Numbered from the stretch's first letter, positions 1-10,604 are shown. The stretch: 64,000 nt of DNA from Legionellaceae bacterium (GCA_030696305.1 JAUYSP010000011.1:1-64000), one strand, 5' to 3'. Notes: generated by a model not told the origin, from the letters alone. Made by a program: numbers and translations.

Positions 1-91
1 CGCGGCTTGTCCGCGGGATCCCGAGATATTGCTCAATACACAATTCTATTGCACAGCCCTAGAGCGAACTGGATCCCGCGGACAAGCCGCG
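1..91. repeat. Inverted repeat (family C palindrome) at the aroC 3' end
   Basis: Bases 1-21 and 71-91 are perfect reverse complements of 21 bp, separated by 49 bp. Each arm contains its own small palindrome (cgcgg-cttgt-ccgcg). The right arm continues into gacgttgaaatatgaat, and a related stretch recurs near 38933-38969, so this is a dispersed repeat family. The window edge may cut the left arm. The last codons of aroC lie inside the element. Confidence 0.8.
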
Positions 92-1159
92 GGACGTTGA
101 AATATGAATGTATGCCTGATACCGTAACACATGATCCATCAAAACCAGCGCCATCATTGCCTCTGCAACTGGCACAGCCCGGATCCCAACACACGGATCA
201 TGGCGTCCTTTAGTCACCACAGTGACTTCCTCTCCTTGAGTATTAAGGGTGCGGCCCGGGGTAGTAATACTAGAAGTTGGTTTAATCGCAATGCTTACAT
301 TAATATCCTGACCAGTCGAAATGCCACCTAATATACCGCCGGCATGATTACTCAAAAAACCTGTTTTATCCATTTCATCACGATGTTCACTTCCCTTTTG
401 CTTAACCGATAGAAATCCTGCGCCTATTTCCACGCCTTTTACCGCATTAATGGACATCATGGCAGATGCAAGTATTGCGTCTAATCGATCAAATACAGGA
501 TCGCCCAATCCAATCGGTACGCCTCGCGCCATTACCTTCACACGGGCACCAATAGAGTCACCTTCTCGGCGCAACTTATCGATACAAGCAGCTAACTCAG
601 GTACTTGCGTCGTGTTAGGACAAAAAAAAGGATTATTATTAATTTCATCTTCATCTTCAAAATCTACAACGATATCACCCATTTGTTGCAAATAACCCAC
701 AATATCAATATTTAAATGATGCTTTAAATACAAGCGAGCAATAGCACCAGCAGCCACGCGGGCAGCAGTTTCACGAGCGGAGGAGCGCCCGCCTCCGCGA
801 TAATCACGATGACCGTATTTATGATGATAAGTAAAATCTGCGTGCCCTGGACGAAATAAATCATTAAGACTGTCATAATCACGACTTCGTTGATCTTCAT
901 TCCGAATCAATAAAGTAATAGGTGCCCCAGTTGTCATGCCTTCAAAAACACCCGATAAAATTTCGACAGCATCACTTTCACGACGTTGAGTTGTATATTG
1001 AGATTGGCCCGGTTTACGTTTATTCAGAAAAAATTGAATCTCAGTTGCAGTTAATGGCATTTTCGCAGGACAACCGTCAACCACACAACCAATCGCCGGC
1101 CCATGACTTTCACCAAAGGTAGTGACTGTAAATAATTTCCCGAACGAATTACCACTCAT
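59..1159 (-). CDS. aroC: Chorismate synthase
   Basis: This enzyme converts 5-enolpyruvylshikimate-3-phosphate to chorismate with reduced FMN, the last common step of aromatic biosynthesis, in the cytoplasm. The family signature [16 protein letters not shown] lies near residues 116-131, and the N-terminal FGESHG is present. At 366 aa it is close to the usual 350-365 aa. The ATG overlaps the prmB stop by 4 bp (ATGA), so the two genes are probably translationally coupled. The final residues, after [13 protein letters not shown], are encoded by the repeat at 1-91 and do not look like a normal AroC tail, so the C-terminus was probably replaced by the insertion. Catalytic regions are intact. Confidence 0.96.
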   Translation of the reverse strand: MSGNSFGKLFTVTTFGESHGPAIGCVVDGCPAKMPLTATEIQFFLNKRKPGQSQYTTQRRESDAVEILSGVFEGMTTGAPITLLIRNEDQRSRDYDSLNDLFRPGHADFTYHHKYGHRDYRGGGRSSARETAARVAAGAIARLYLKHHLNIDIVGYLQQMGDIVVDFEDEDEINNNPFFCPNTTQVPELAACIDKLRREGDSIGARVKVMARGVPIGLGDPVFDRLDAILASAMMSINAVKGVEIGAGFLSVKQKGSEHRDEMDKTGFLSNHAGGILGGISTGQDINVSIAIKPTSSITTPGRTLNTQGEEVTVVTKGRHDPCVGIRAVPVAEAMMALVLMDHVLRYQAYIHISTSRGLSAGSSSL

Positions 1160-2076
1160 ATCGTTTTAAAATACCCATTTAATTGTTCAGAAGTCAATAT
1201 AAAGACACCTTGACCACCATGTTCAAATTCAAACCAAGTGAACGGGACATCAGGATAAGCTTCAATCAAAGCTTGTTCACTGTTACCAACTTCCACAACT
1301 AAAATACCATCGTCAGCCAAATATTCATGAGCTTGCTTTAGAATACGATCTACGATTGCTAAACCGTCATTGTGTGTTTCTAATGCTAAAACGGGTTCAT
1401 GATGGTACTCACGTGGTAGCGTTCGCATTTCATTTTCTCCTACATAGGGTGGATTGCTTACAATAATGTCATATTGCGTTGCAGGCAGATTATCAAAACA
1501 GTCTGAACGCAAGAATGTTAGTCCATCCTGAATATCATGTTTATGGCGATTCATTTCCGCTACATCTAATGCATCCTGAGAAATATCCACTGCATCTACT
1601 GTGGCATCAGGAAAGGCATAACAACACGCAATTGCAATACAACCACTGCCTGTACATAAATCTAAGATTCGAGTAACACTTGTTGGATGGATCCAAGGAG
1701 AAAATTGTTGATGAATCAATTCCGCTATTGGAGAACGAGGGATTAATACCCGTTCATCCACATAAAACGATAAACCACAGAAGTAGGCTTCATGCGTTAA
1801 ATAAGGCACTGGAATACGCTGTTCAATTCGTTGCTCTAACCGTTGGCAAAGCAATTTCTTTTCATCTGAAGTCAAGCGTGATTGTAATAAAATAGGCTCA
1901 ACATCGTAGGGCAGAAATAAGCTTCCGAGTATTAATGCCCACATATCATCTCGAGCGTTATCCGTTCCATGTCCATAATATAACGAATTTTCGACCGCGC
2001 GCGACATACCAAAACGCAAAAAATCAATGACTGTCTCAAACGAGTGTGTTGCTTTTGAATACGAAAAACCTGACAT
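1156..2076 (-). CDS. prmB: Ribosomal protein L3 N5-glutamine methyltransferase
   Basis: PrmB methylates a glutamine of ribosomal protein L3 using S-adenosylmethionine. The SAM-binding motif [10 protein letters not shown] is near residues 138-147 and the glutamine-methylase signature NPPY is at 208-211. The length of 306 aa fits PrmB. Identity as PrmB rather than PrmC rests on its place upstream of aroC and divergent from an smrB gene, the arrangement found in enterobacteria. A TAGGAG ribosome binding site sits 5 bp before the ATG. The gene overlaps aroC by 4 bp. Confidence 0.92.
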   Translation of the reverse strand: MSGFSYSKATHSFETVIDFLRFGMSRAVENSLYYGHGTDNARDDMWALILGSLFLPYDVEPILLQSRLTSDEKKLLCQRLEQRIEQRIPVPYLTHEAYFCGLSFYVDERVLIPRSPIAELIHQQFSPWIHPTSVTRILDLCTGSGCIAIACCYAFPDATVDAVDISQDALDVAEMNRHKHDIQDGLTFLRSDCFDNLPATQYDIIVSNPPYVGENEMRTLPREYHHEPVLALETHNDGLAIVDRILKQAHEYLADDGILVVEVGNSEQALIEAYPDVPFTWFEFEHGGQGVFILTSEQLNGYFKTI

Positions 2077-2144
2077 GGAAACTCCTACGTGTATTCGTGA
2101 GGCTTTAGATTATATGCTATACTACTTCGAGCCACAATTTAAGA

Positions 2145-2741
2145 ATGATCTACATGACGAAAAACGATGATATTTCTGATGAAGATAAAGCGTTATTTCG
2201 TGAATCGATGCGTCAAGTAAAGCCGCTTGCTAACAAAACAAAACGACATACTTATCATCCTACAGTCTCCATTGATAATAAACAACGTGCTTCATTTGCA
2301 ATCCGCCGTTCGGAAATACCTCAGGAACCGTCCGCCTCCAATTATTATTTATCCAGTTATTATCAAGAAGAAGTTCAAACGAATACAACATTGAGTTACT
2401 GCCGTCATGGAATTCCAAAAAAGCGATTCCTTGAAATCAAAAATGGACAATTTCAAATTCAAGCAACCCTCGATTTACATGGTCTTAAACCAGAAGATGC
2501 ATGTGACTCACTGTGTAAATTCATCGAACAGGCCTCTATATCAAACCATCGTTATTTATTAATCATTCATGGTAAAGGTGGACGACACGGGGAAGCACCT
2601 ATTTTAAAAAATAGAGTTAATCATTGGCTTCCTCAACTACCCCAGATTTTAGCATTCCACAGCGCCTTACCTAAACATGGTGGTACTGGTGCAGTGTATG
2701 TGTTATTGAGCCGTCAACGATCAGCACCCGAATTCCAGTGA
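2145..2741 (+). CDS. smrB: Smr-domain endonuclease, SmrB type
   Basis: SmrB proteins are endonucleases that act on mRNA at collided ribosomes. The C-terminal Smr domain carries DLHG (residues 110-113) and HGKGG (142-146), with a closing GGTGAVYVLL strand. The N-terminal part, about 100 residues, is charged and probably disordered. At 198 aa it matches the SmrB/YfcN subfamily rather than MutS2. It is divergent from prmB, as in E. coli. The start could be either of two ATGs three codons apart. Confidence 0.88.
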   Translation: MIYMTKNDDISDEDKALFRESMRQVKPLANKTKRHTYHPTVSIDNKQRASFAIRRSEIPQEPSASNYYLSSYYQEEVQTNTTLSYCRHGIPKKRFLEIKNGQFQIQATLDLHGLKPEDACDSLCKFIEQASISNHRYLLIIHGKGGRHGEAPILKNRVNHWLPQLPQILAFHSALPKHGGTGAVYVLLSRQRSAPEFQ

Positions 2742-2826
2742 CTTTCTCCTGAACAATCTCAACTATAACTTGAAGTAATGACCGAAAAGAGTTACTATTT
2801 GCACAAAAATTTGAATACTAGACTTC

Positions 2827-3453
2827 ATGACCAAACAAATTATTATCATTGGGATAGCCGGACCCTCTGCATCTGGTAAAAGTTTATTAGCAAACACTAT
2901 TGTTAATGAATTAGGATCCGACCAAGTTGTTGTGATTTCTGAAGATGCTTATTATAAAGATAGTAGTCATTTATCTTACGCCGAACGCGAAAAAATTAAC
3001 TACGATCACCCCGATTCATTTGACCATGAATTACTCTGTGAACACTTACGCTGCTTACAAAATGGCTTATCTGTTGACATCCCCATTTACTCACATTCTG
3101 AACATATCCGCTTACCAGAGACACGCCATATTGGGCGTCATACCATTATCGTTCTGGAAGGTATTTTGTTATTTAGCGAAAAAATATTACGTGAATTAAT
3201 GGATATTCGTATCTTTATGTCTGCACCATTAGATGTCTGTCTAAGCCGTCGATTGATGCGAGATGTTGTTGAGCGCCATCGTTCATTTGAATCCGTACTG
3301 CATCAATATGAAACAACCGTTCGGCCGATGTATTTACAGTTTATTGAACCATCGAGCCGTTATGCCGATATTATCGTGCCACGCGGTGGTGAAAACCGCA
3401 TCGCGATTGATATGATTAAAGCTAAAATGAGAGAATTATTATCAAACTCATGA
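2827..3453 (+). CDS. udk: Uridine kinase
   Basis: Udk phosphorylates uridine and cytidine in pyrimidine salvage. The P-loop GPSASGKS lies near residues 12-19, followed by the family pattern SEDAYYKD, the nucleoside-site region [12 protein letters not shown], and VLEGIL. The 208 aa length is typical. It stands alone, with fabI 16 bp downstream on the same strand, so the two may share a transcript. Confidence 0.93.
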   Translation: MTKQIIIIGIAGPSASGKSLLANTIVNELGSDQVVVISEDAYYKDSSHLSYAEREKINYDHPDSFDHELLCEHLRCLQNGLSVDIPIYSHSEHIRLPETRHIGRHTIIVLEGILLFSEKILRELMDIRIFMSAPLDVCLSRRLMRDVVERHRSFESVLHQYETTVRPMYLQFIEPSSRYADIIVPRGGENRIAIDMIKAKMRELLSNS

Positions 3454-3469
3454 CATTAAGGGGATTAGC

Positions 3470-4258
3470 ATGGGATTTTTAAACGGAAAAAAAGCACTGA
3501 TTGTTGGACTGGCTAGTAATCGTTCCATTGCTTATGGAATAGCAAAAGCATTTCATGAGCAAGGCGCTGAACTTGCATTTACCTATCAAAATGACAAATT
3601 AAAAGAACGCGTAGAAAACATGGCTGCTGAGTTCAACTCAAGTCTAACTTTTCCATGTGATGTAGCAAGTGATGAAGAAATCACCGCTGTTTTTTCACAA
3701 CTCGGAAAAAAATGGGATCGTTTGGATACCGTGATTCATTCTGTTGCTTTCGCACCTGCTGATCAAATCGGCGGGGATTACGTAAGCAATGCAACACGTG
3801 AAGGCTTTCGAATTGCCCACGATATCAGCGCTTATAGCTTAGTCGCATTGGCAAAAGCGGCCCTTCCGATGATGCAAGACACACAAGGCTCAATTTTAAC
3901 ATTAAGTTATTATGGTGCTGAGAAAGCGGTACCTAATTACAACGTAATGGGTATTGCTAAAGCCAGCTTGGAAGCTGCTGTTCGCTACCTAGCAGCTAGC
4001 TTAGGCTCCCGTGGATTGCGCGTAAACGCTATTTCAGCAGGCCCTATTCGAACACTTGCAGCTGCAGGCATTAAAGATTTTCGCAAATTACAAAGTGCTT
4101 ATGCAGAGATAACCCCTTTAAAACGCAATATTACAGCGGAAGAAGTCGGTAATACTGCAGCATTTTTATGCTCTGATCTCGCTTCAGGTATCACAGGTGA
4201 GGTGGTACATGTAGATGCAGGCTACCATGCGGTTACTATGGGTGAATTAACAGAGTAA
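3470..4258 (+). CDS. fabI: Enoyl-[acyl-carrier-protein] reductase, NADH
   Basis: FabI performs the last reduction of each fatty acid elongation cycle. It is a divergent short-chain dehydrogenase. The N-terminal nucleotide motif is [11 protein letters not shown]. The catalytic pair in the FabI spacing Tyr-x6-Lys is seen as Y157 and K164 (YNVMGIAK), with an additional active-site Tyr near 147. The length of 262 aa is standard. A gggg-rich ribosome binding site precedes the ATG, and the gene closely follows udk. Confidence 0.96.
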   Translation: MGFLNGKKALIVGLASNRSIAYGIAKAFHEQGAELAFTYQNDKLKERVENMAAEFNSSLTFPCDVASDEEITAVFSQLGKKWDRLDTVIHSVAFAPADQIGGDYVSNATREGFRIAHDISAYSLVALAKAALPMMQDTQGSILTLSYYGAEKAVPNYNVMGIAKASLEAAVRYLAASLGSRGLRVNAISAGPIRTLAAAGIKDFRKLQSAYAEITPLKRNITAEEVGNTAAFLCSDLASGITGEVVHVDAGYHAVTMGELTE

Positions 4259-4269
4259 TAGAAATATAT

Positions 4270-4752
4270 ATGCACATGCGCATAGTTAAGATCGCGTTAA
4301 TTACCTCATTAGCGTTGTTATTTAGCTTATTTGCTCTAAATAACATGATGGATTTTGATAGTAACCGACTTTTTGTGCAGCATGTTCTAAGCATGGATAC
4401 GACATTTAAACATCAATCTATAATGTGGCGAGCCATTTCTAATCCCACAATTCAATTATGCAGTTATTATGTCATCATAGGTTGGGAAATAATAACTGCG
4501 TTAGTTTGTTGGTGCGGTAGTTTCGCCCTATTATCCAATATAAACGCCTCGAGTATCCAATTTAATCAAGCTAAAAAAATCGCAAGCTTTGGTCTACTCT
4601 TAGGCTTTTTACTCTATATGGTTGGCTTCATCATCATTGCCGGCGAGTGGTTTTGCATGTGGCAATCAACCCTATGGAATGGACAACAGACTGCTGGATT
4701 ATTTATCAATTTTATTTTACTCACGTTGATCGTGCTAATGATCAAGGATTGA
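4270..4752 (+). CDS. DUF2165 family membrane protein
   Basis: A 160-aa protein with four predicted membrane helices (near residues 4-24, 61-84, 100-123 and 136-156). The overall pattern (N-terminal IKIALI-like helix, a conserved NN in the first loop, GWE at the second helix, and GEWFCMWQS before the last) agrees with the DUF2165 family of small inner-membrane proteins, whose function is unknown. It starts 11 bp after fabI and its 3' end overlaps the convergent hemL by 11 bp. Confidence 0.75.
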   Translation: MHMRIVKIALITSLALLFSLFALNNMMDFDSNRLFVQHVLSMDTTFKHQSIMWRAISNPTIQLCSYYVIIGWEIITALVCWCGSFALLSNINASSIQFNQAKKIASFGLLLGFLLYMVGFIIIAGEWFCMWQSTLWNGQQTAGLFINFILLTLIVLMIKD

Positions 4753-6028
4753 GCTTCTTTAGTACCTCTTCAGCGGCTTGTTGTGTCATTTGAATTTCTT
4801 TTTTGCCGTGTGCCGCTGAAATAAAACCAGCTTCATATAATGAAGGCGCAAAATAAATACCTGCTTGTAACATGCCATGATAAAACTGTTTGAATAGTGC
4901 CTCGTCCGACGATGCTACGTCCTGATAATTTAATACCTTTTGTTTGTCACTAAAACAAAAACCAAACATACCACCAATAAATGAGCCACAAAATGGAACA
5001 TGCAATGCGCTACACACATCAGCCAGAACACCAATCAGCAACGCAGCACGTTGCTCTAATTGGGAATAAAACTCAGGTTTTTCAAGTTCTGTTAATGTAG
5101 CAAGTCCAGCCGCCATCGCAAGCGGGTTCCCTGATAAAGTGCCTGCCTGATAAACAGGTCCTTCAGGCGCAAGATGCGACATAATATCTGCTCGACCACC
5201 TATCGCACCGACTGGCATACCACCACCGATTACTTTACCTAGCGTTGTTAAATCAGGTATAACTTGATAAATCGCTTGGGCACCACCTAATGACACACGG
5301 AAGCCCGTCATGACTTCATCAAAAATCAAAACAGTTTGATATACATCACACAACTCACGTAATCCGCGAAGAAACTCCGGTGTGGGCATCACCAAACCCA
5401 TATTTCCAGCTACAGGTTCGACAATAACAGCCGCAATTTCTTTTCCATAACGCTCAAATAAGCGTGTTGTTTCATTCAAATCATTAAAATCTGCAGTTAA
5501 TGTGTGTTCAGTCGTACTAGATAAAATACCAGGCGATGCAGGAATGCCCAATGTTAATAAACCAGAGCCCGCCTTTACCAATAAGCCGTCACTATGCCCA
5601 TGATAACACCCATTAAATTTAATGATCTTTGATTTTTGAGTAAATCCCCTGGCCAAACGGACGGCAGTCATCGTTGCTTCAGTACCTGAATTAACCATGC
5701 GGATTTTTTGAATAGACGGCATCAAATTAATAATTTTTTTTGCTAACTTGATTTCAAGTTCAGTAGGCGCACCAAAACTCATGCCCTGCTCTAGCACTTG
5801 GCTGACAGCAGCAAGCACGGCTGGATGGCAATGTCCCAAAATTAAAGGCCCCCAAGAACCCACGTAATCGATATACTGGTTATCATCTACATCGATCAAA
5901 TAAGCACCTTTACCTTGTTTAAAAAAAATAGGCGTGCCACCTACTCCTTTAAAAGCACGGACAGGGGAATTCACCCCCCCTGGGATTACAGTTTGAGCTT
6001 GTGCAAATAAATTTTCAGAATTGGTCAT
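4742..6028 (-). CDS. hemL: Glutamate-1-semialdehyde 2,1-aminomutase
   Basis: HemL makes 5-aminolevulinate from glutamate-1-semialdehyde in the C5 haem pathway, using pyridoxal phosphate. The PLP lysine is K265 in [10 protein letters not shown], with FDEV (236-239) binding the cofactor ring and NSGTEA (113-118) the phosphate. The chosen start at 6028 gives 428 aa, the normal length beginning MTNSENLF, and has a GAGAG ribosome binding site. An open frame continues 29 codons upstream but has no family similarity. Its promoter region is shared with the divergent flgM-like gene. Confidence 0.95.
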   Translation of the reverse strand: MTNSENLFAQAQTVIPGGVNSPVRAFKGVGGTPIFFKQGKGAYLIDVDDNQYIDYVGSWGPLILGHCHPAVLAAVSQVLEQGMSFGAPTELEIKLAKKIINLMPSIQKIRMVNSGTEATMTAVRLARGFTQKSKIIKFNGCYHGHSDGLLVKAGSGLLTLGIPASPGILSSTTEHTLTADFNDLNETTRLFERYGKEIAAVIVEPVAGNMGLVMPTPEFLRGLRELCDVYQTVLIFDEVMTGFRVSLGGAQAIYQVIPDLTTLGKVIGGGMPVGAIGGRADIMSHLAPEGPVYQAGTLSGNPLAMAAGLATLTELEKPEFYSQLEQRAALLIGVLADVCSALHVPFCGSFIGGMFGFCFSDKQKVLNYQDVASSDEALFKQFYHGMLQAGIYFAPSLYEAGFISAAHGKKEIQMTQQAAEEVLKKLNP

Positions 6029-6093
6029 TAAATCTCTCAAGTTTTTTTTAAAGCTGCCGATAAGGTGAGGAATTATAACTCTAAGGAATAACA

Positions 6094-6324
6094 ATGACCA
6101 AACAAAAACAACCACACCCTAACGAACTATCACACGATTTTTCGGAAGAATACAAGCAACTTACTACATTAATCGCTTCTATTTTGCACGAAAATGAACC
6201 CAACAACGTCAAAATTCAAATTATCAAAGAAGAGATTGAAGCAGGCCGTTATCAAATTAATAATCAACATATTGCTAATAAATTAATGGAATACGTGCCT
6301 GTGGTAGAAGAAGAAATGGCTTAA
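6094..6324 (+). CDS. FlgM-like anti-sigma-28 factor (orphan)
   Basis: A 76-aa soluble protein. Its C-terminal half (near residues 38-66: [16 protein letters not shown], then a helix IANKLMEY) follows the FlgM pattern in which two helices bind FliA/sigma-28. The N-terminus is shorter than in enterobacterial FlgM (about 97 aa), and the last residues are acidic. AAGGA lies 6 bp before the ATG. No flagellar gene occurs in this window, so the partner sigma factor is unknown. The gene is divergent from hemL. Family assignment is by eye. Confidence 0.6.
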   Translation: MTKQKQPHPNELSHDFSEEYKQLTTLIASILHENEPNNVKIQIIKEEIEAGRYQINNQHIANKLMEYVPVVEEEMA

Positions 6325-6326
6325 CT

Positions 6327-7070
6327 TTACCTTGGCTGTAAACGAACAGCACCATCCAACCGAATAACCTCGCCATTAATAAATTGATTTTCAATCAAGT
6401 GTTTTACTAACGAGGCAAATTCATCAGGCTTTCCCAGTCGCTTAGGGTAAATAGAACTAGCGATCAAGCTATCTTGAACTTCTTGCGGCATATTCAACAA
6501 CATCGGCGTCCCTATCAAACCAGGAGCAATAGTGTTTACCCGGATGCCATGTTGAGCTAATTCGCGTGCTGCAGGTAAAGTCATTCCCACGACTCCGCCT
6601 TTAGATGCACTATAAGCTAATTGACCAATTTGCCCTTCGTAAGCAGCTATGGATGCTGTATTGATAATGATTCCTCGTTCCTCAGAGTCTGTCAAAGGTG
6701 ATAAATTAATCATTGCTGCGGCGACTACTCGCATAACATTAAAAGTGCCAATCAGATTAATATCAATCACGCGCTTAAAATCGCTGAGAGGCATAACACC
6801 TTCTTTATTAACCATACGACGCGCTGGGGCCACACCAGCACAATTGATACATATTCTCGGAATACCAACCCGCTCTATCGTCTGTTGCAACGTATTTTCA
6901 ACTGCAGTATCAGAACTTACATCACATACAAAGGCATCAAAAGGTACTTGTTCAATCTGCTTATCCCATACAACAACCTTTACACCAGCCTGACTTAATG
7001 CAGCAGCACAAGCTTGCCCCATACCTGATGCACCACCTGTTACTACTGCGATTTGACCAGAAAGTTCCAT
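6327..7070 (-). CDS. SDR-family dehydrogenase, 3-hydroxyacyl-CoA dehydrogenase type 2-like
   Basis: A classical short-chain dehydrogenase of 247 aa. It has the cofactor loop TGGASGMG (11-18), NCAG (76-79), Ser140 and the catalytic Tyr153-x3-Lys157 (YSASK). The C-terminal GLIGTPML and the overall resemblance to the HSD10/3-hydroxy-2-methylbutyryl-CoA dehydrogenase group suggest a role in fatty or branched-chain acyl-CoA oxidation. Substrate specificity cannot be read from sequence. The hydrolase gene lies 11 bp upstream, so the two are probably co-transcribed. Confidence 0.8.
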   Translation of the reverse strand: MELSGQIAVVTGGASGMGQACAAALSQAGVKVVVWDKQIEQVPFDAFVCDVSSDTAVENTLQQTIERVGIPRICINCAGVAPARRMVNKEGVMPLSDFKRVIDINLIGTFNVMRVVAAAMINLSPLTDSEERGIIINTASIAAYEGQIGQLAYSASKGGVVGMTLPAARELAQHGIRVNTIAPGLIGTPMLLNMPQEVQDSLIASSIYPKRLGKPDEFASLVKHLIENQFINGEVIRLDGAVRLQPR

Positions 7071-7081
7071 AACATGTTCTC

Positions 7082-7642
7082 CTACGATTTCAAAAATGCC
7101 TGACTTAAGGCTTTAAATGCTGATGTTCCAGCTTGCTCAATCCATTCAAAAAAAACCATTTCTCGAGTCACTAATTGCACCCCTTCTTGACGCATACGCT
7201 CAAGCGCAAACTGATGATCCATTGTGTGACGGCTGCTTACCGCATCAACCACGACATATACATCCGTTCCTGCTGCTTTTAAATCTAACGCTGTCTGTAG
7301 CACACAGACATGTGTTTCAATACCCGCTATCACAGCTTGTTTTTTATTGATAAGTTGCCAATGCTTGGTAAATGATTGGTCTCGAAAACAAGAAAAATGA
7401 ACTTTATCAATATCCGTTTTACCTGGCATTAATTCACGAAGCGGTTCCACTGTCTGTCCCAGACCACGCCGATATTGCTCACTCACCAATAAAGGTACGT
7501 CCAATTCACTGGCTAGACGCATTAACCACCGACAATTCGCAATTAAGTTGTCTGTATTCATTACAAAGGGGGTCAATTTTTCTTGCACATCAATTAGCAG
7601 CAAGCAGGATTTATCTTTTTGCAATAACATGTTGTTCTCCAT
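7082..7642 (-). CDS. Isochorismatase-fold hydrolase (YcaC-like)
   Basis: A cysteine hydrolase of the isochorismatase superfamily, 186 aa. The family triad is visible: Asp18 in LLLIDVQEKL, Lys80 in DIDKVHFSC and Cys113 in GIETHVCVLQT, with the usual Gly-Ile-Glu before the nucleophile. It resembles the YcaC-like branch, whose substrates are mostly unknown. Translation could also start four codons later at MLLQKD. It is upstream of and probably in one operon with the SDR gene. Confidence 0.8.
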   Translation of the reverse strand: MENNMLLQKDKSCLLLIDVQEKLTPFVMNTDNLIANCRWLMRLASELDVPLLVSEQYRRGLGQTVEPLRELMPGKTDIDKVHFSCFRDQSFTKHWQLINKKQAVIAGIETHVCVLQTALDLKAAGTDVYVVVDAVSSRHTMDHQFALERMRQEGVQLVTREMVFFEWIEQAGTSAFKALSQAFLKS

Positions 7643-7797
7643 GAATAACCGATCGCCTCTATTCCCATTTTCAAAAAGATACTATACAGTAGGAGCTGTT
7701 GACAACCAATGGCATGCCCTTATCATCAATGAAGCCCAAGCTTGATAATAAGTTTTATAATAACACACTGTCATTTGCTATGAATATCTAACAATCT

Positions 7798-8823
7798 ATG
7801 AAAAAAATAATCACACTTATTGCAACTATTATGGGGATTATAAGTCATTCAATTGCATTTGCCGACCCTTGGTATACAGGTCCTTTGCTCCTAACACCCG
7901 CAGAAATTACCCCCTTAGGTGATGTTAACTTCGAGGTATCTCTTGGCGAAATGAATAGTAATGGTATTTATCAACAGCACTTTGATCTGGTAAGCACACC
8001 TCGCAATAGTTCTGACCAAGTCAACACACAACTTATCTATGGCTTAGCAGATGATGTTGAGGTTCAAATCAATGCAGGTTATATGAGAAATCAAAATCAC
8101 GGGCAATCATATAGCGGATTGAATGATACACTCGTAGTACTGGGACTGGGATTGCAATCGCAAGGCGAAAGTAGCTCGAAATCTGATATAACCCTTCAAT
8201 TAGGAGAATTATTTCCAACCGGTCGCTACGAACATTTAAACTCTGCTCGCTATACAACAGATGCAACGGGCGGTGGTAGCTATGTCTCTTCGATTGGATT
8301 AAGTGTGCAACATTTAATTTCATTCGCCGAAGAACGTTATCTCAATTTATATGGTAACGCAACCCTAGCCGCTTCAAGCAAAGTCCGTCTTAAGGGATTA
8401 AACGCTTATGGCGGAACAGAAATAACAGATGGAACCATAACCCCAGGCAATTGGATTACATTTGATTTAGCTGCCGAATACCTTTTTGCTAAAAATTGGG
8501 GTGTGGTTATGGAAACCTATATTGCAGCCCAACAAGCATCTACATTCAAAGGAAAATTTGCCTCATTACCTGCCTTTATTCGAGAAGAAGGTAATTTAAG
8601 GCGAAGAAGAATAATATTTAACCGAATCAAACCATCCCATTTTAATATTGGTAATCAGCAAAATTTAGGGCATGGTAATGTAGCTCAATTCACTTTAGCT
8701 CCTGCCGTTGAATACAATATATCAGGGAACTTAGGTCTTATTGGTGGCGCCTGGTTTTCAGTTGTCGGGAAAAATATACCAGAATTTTTTTGTGGGATGC
8801 TCACATTGAATATGACCTGGTAA
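7798..8823 (+). CDS. Exported outer-membrane protein, predicted beta-barrel
   Basis: A 341-aa protein with a clear signal peptide (MKKI..., cleavage after SIAFA, near residue 22). The mature part alternates short polar and amphipathic stretches with many Gly, Asn and aromatic residues (VQINAGYM, LVVLGLGL) and ends in MTW, an aromatic terminal residue as expected for a barrel. It resembles the loose group annotated as transporters or MetA-pathway outer-membrane proteins in Legionella and Coxiella. Function is unknown. It is a single gene with rdgC 47 bp downstream. Confidence 0.6.
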   Translation: MKKIITLIATIMGIISHSIAFADPWYTGPLLLTPAEITPLGDVNFEVSLGEMNSNGIYQQHFDLVSTPRNSSDQVNTQLIYGLADDVEVQINAGYMRNQNHGQSYSGLNDTLVVLGLGLQSQGESSSKSDITLQLGELFPTGRYEHLNSARYTTDATGGGSYVSSIGLSVQHLISFAEERYLNLYGNATLAASSKVRLKGLNAYGGTEITDGTITPGNWITFDLAAEYLFAKNWGVVMETYIAAQQASTFKGKFASLPAFIREEGNLRRRRIIFNRIKPSHFNIGNQQNLGHGNVAQFTLAPAVEYNISGNLGLIGGAWFSVVGKNIPEFFCGMLTLNMTW

Positions 8824-8870
8824 TCAGATATGCTTTGCCCACTTAAATAGGCAACCATGGTAAAACAACG

Positions 8871-9794
8871 ATGTGGTTTAATAATGCACTGATATATCAA
8901 TATGAACTGGATCAATCCATCGATCTAATCGAGTCACTTGCCGAAGAGCGGTTAAAACCCTGCCCTCCTCACGCGCGCTTTATTTACGGTTGGCTTCCTC
9001 CATTCCACGATAACTTAGCTCATGAAGTAACGGGCAGTTCTATCATTTGTTTGGGAAAAGAAGAGCGGATTTTGCCACGTAATGTCATTCAACGCGAGCT
9101 CGCAGAACGAATTAACGTCTTAGAAACGCAACGCGGTTTCGAAGTCAAACGAGCGGAACGAGGCCAATTAGCAGAAGATATTGAGTTTGAATTATTACCC
9201 AAAGCGTTTTGCATACAAAAGCGGCTACCCGCGTTGCTAGACGCTACTAGCAAACGGCTGATTGTGAATACCAGCAGCGTCAACCAAGGAGCTCAATTAA
9301 CTTCTTTATTACGCAAATCAATCCCCGGCATTCACATCGAGCCATTACTTATTAATGACAACATTGCACTTCGCTTTGCCAGTTGGATTAATGACCCTTC
9401 TTCATTACCACCCAATCTTCAATTAGCTTCAGACTGCGTATTATTTTCGCTTGACGATGAAAAGAAACGATTTCATTGTAAAGGATATGAACTGCCCGCA
9501 GATGAAATTCACAACTTACTGTCACAAGGATTAGCCGCAGCCGAGCTTTCTTTAATTTGGAATGAGCGCATTCAATTCACATTAACCCAAGATTTAATAT
9601 TCAAACGTTTAAAATGTCTTGATTATCTTGTGGACGATTTTCAAGAAATTCGTCAATTAGACGGAGATGATCAACAACAGGATGCCGCCATAGCGTTACT
9701 TTCTGGCGAACTACGTGCCTTATTTAATGAATTACTCACACCACTCGTTGCTGGTAGTAAGCCTTTATCGATACAACAAGCAGCTACTGCTTAA
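8871..9794 (+). CDS. rdgC: Recombination-associated protein RdgC
   Basis: RdgC is a ring-forming DNA-binding protein that restrains RecA. The N-terminus MWFNNALIYQY, the motif PCPPHARFIYGW near residues 31-42 and the full length of 307 aa match the family closely (E. coli 303 aa). It is followed after 18 bp by bamD on the same strand. The order rdgC-bamD is not a classic operon, and promoter sharing is not certain. Confidence 0.93.
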   Translation: MWFNNALIYQYELDQSIDLIESLAEERLKPCPPHARFIYGWLPPFHDNLAHEVTGSSIICLGKEERILPRNVIQRELAERINVLETQRGFEVKRAERGQLAEDIEFELLPKAFCIQKRLPALLDATSKRLIVNTSSVNQGAQLTSLLRKSIPGIHIEPLLINDNIALRFASWINDPSSLPPNLQLASDCVLFSLDDEKKRFHCKGYELPADEIHNLLSQGLAAAELSLIWNERIQFTLTQDLIFKRLKCLDYLVDDFQEIRQLDGDDQQQDAAIALLSGELRALFNELLTPLVAGSKPLSIQQAATA

Positions 9795-9812
9795 ACAAAC
9801 GGATATTTATTC

Positions 9813-10601
9813 ATGAACAGAAAAAATTTATTACTCATATTGTTATTTTCATTATCTCTTACAGCTTGTAAACATTGGTGGGGAGGATCTGGTGATGATG
9901 ATAATCCGTTTGAAGGGATGTCAGCAGAACAGCTACATAAAGAAGGTAACGCGTCATTAGCTAAAAAACAGTATTCCGATGCAATCAAGCGACTCGAAGC
10001 ATTAGATACCATGTACCCCTTTAACGATTATGCTGAGCAGGCACAAATCAATCTTATTTATGCTTATTATAAAAAAGAAGATTACGCATCTACCGCGGCT
10101 ACTGCCGAGCGATTCATTCATTTATATCCAAGGGCAAAAAAAGTTGATTATGCCTATTATATGAAAGGGTTAGCTCACTTTCACCAAGTACGAGGCACTC
10201 TAGCGAACATGCTTCCTATGGATATTTCCTGGCGCGATCCCGGTACACAATCACAAGCGTATTCTGATTTTGCGACCCTAGTCCAAAAATTCCCTGAAAG
10301 CCGCTATAAACCGAATGCATTGCAACATATGATTTACTTACGCAACATGTTTGCGCAACACGAATTAAACATAGCGCTGTATTATTACGAGCGCCAGATG
10401 TATGTTGCGGCAAGAGAACGCGCTAGTTATCTCATCAAAACATACCCACAAGCTCCCAGTACACAACAGGCGTTGTCGATTGTATACCATGCCAATATAG
10501 CACTTGGGCTAACTAAAGCAGCTGAAGAAGCGTTAACTGTATATCGATCAACCTACCACAGCAACCCAAAACCAGTTCCAGTTGAAAAAGGTTCACTATA
10601 A
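9813..10601 (+). CDS. bamD: Outer-membrane assembly lipoprotein BamD
   Basis: BamD is the essential lipoprotein of the BAM complex that inserts beta-barrels in the outer membrane. The signal peptide ends in a lipobox LSLTAC with the lipidated Cys at residue 19. Five tetratricopeptide repeats follow, with the typical YPFNDYAEQAQINLIYAYYK and FIHLYPRAKKVDYAYY patterns. At 262 aa it is of standard length. It lies directly upstream of tRNA-Ser, the attachment site of the island. Confidence 0.94.
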   Translation: MNRKNLLLILLFSLSLTACKHWWGGSGDDDNPFEGMSAEQLHKEGNASLAKKQYSDAIKRLEALDTMYPFNDYAEQAQINLIYAYYKKEDYASTAATAERFIHLYPRAKKVDYAYYMKGLAHFHQVRGTLANMLPMDISWRDPGTQSQAYSDFATLVQKFPESRYKPNALQHMIYLRNMFAQHELNIALYYYERQMYVAARERASYLIKTYPQAPSTQQALSIVYHANIALGLTKAAEEALTVYRSTYHSNPKPVPVEKGSL

Positions 10602-10604
10602 CAC

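Noticed and set aside
6029-6115. N-terminal 29-codon extension of hemL
   Set aside because: The extra residues are unlike any HemL, and the ATG at 6028 has a ribosome binding site and the normal family start.
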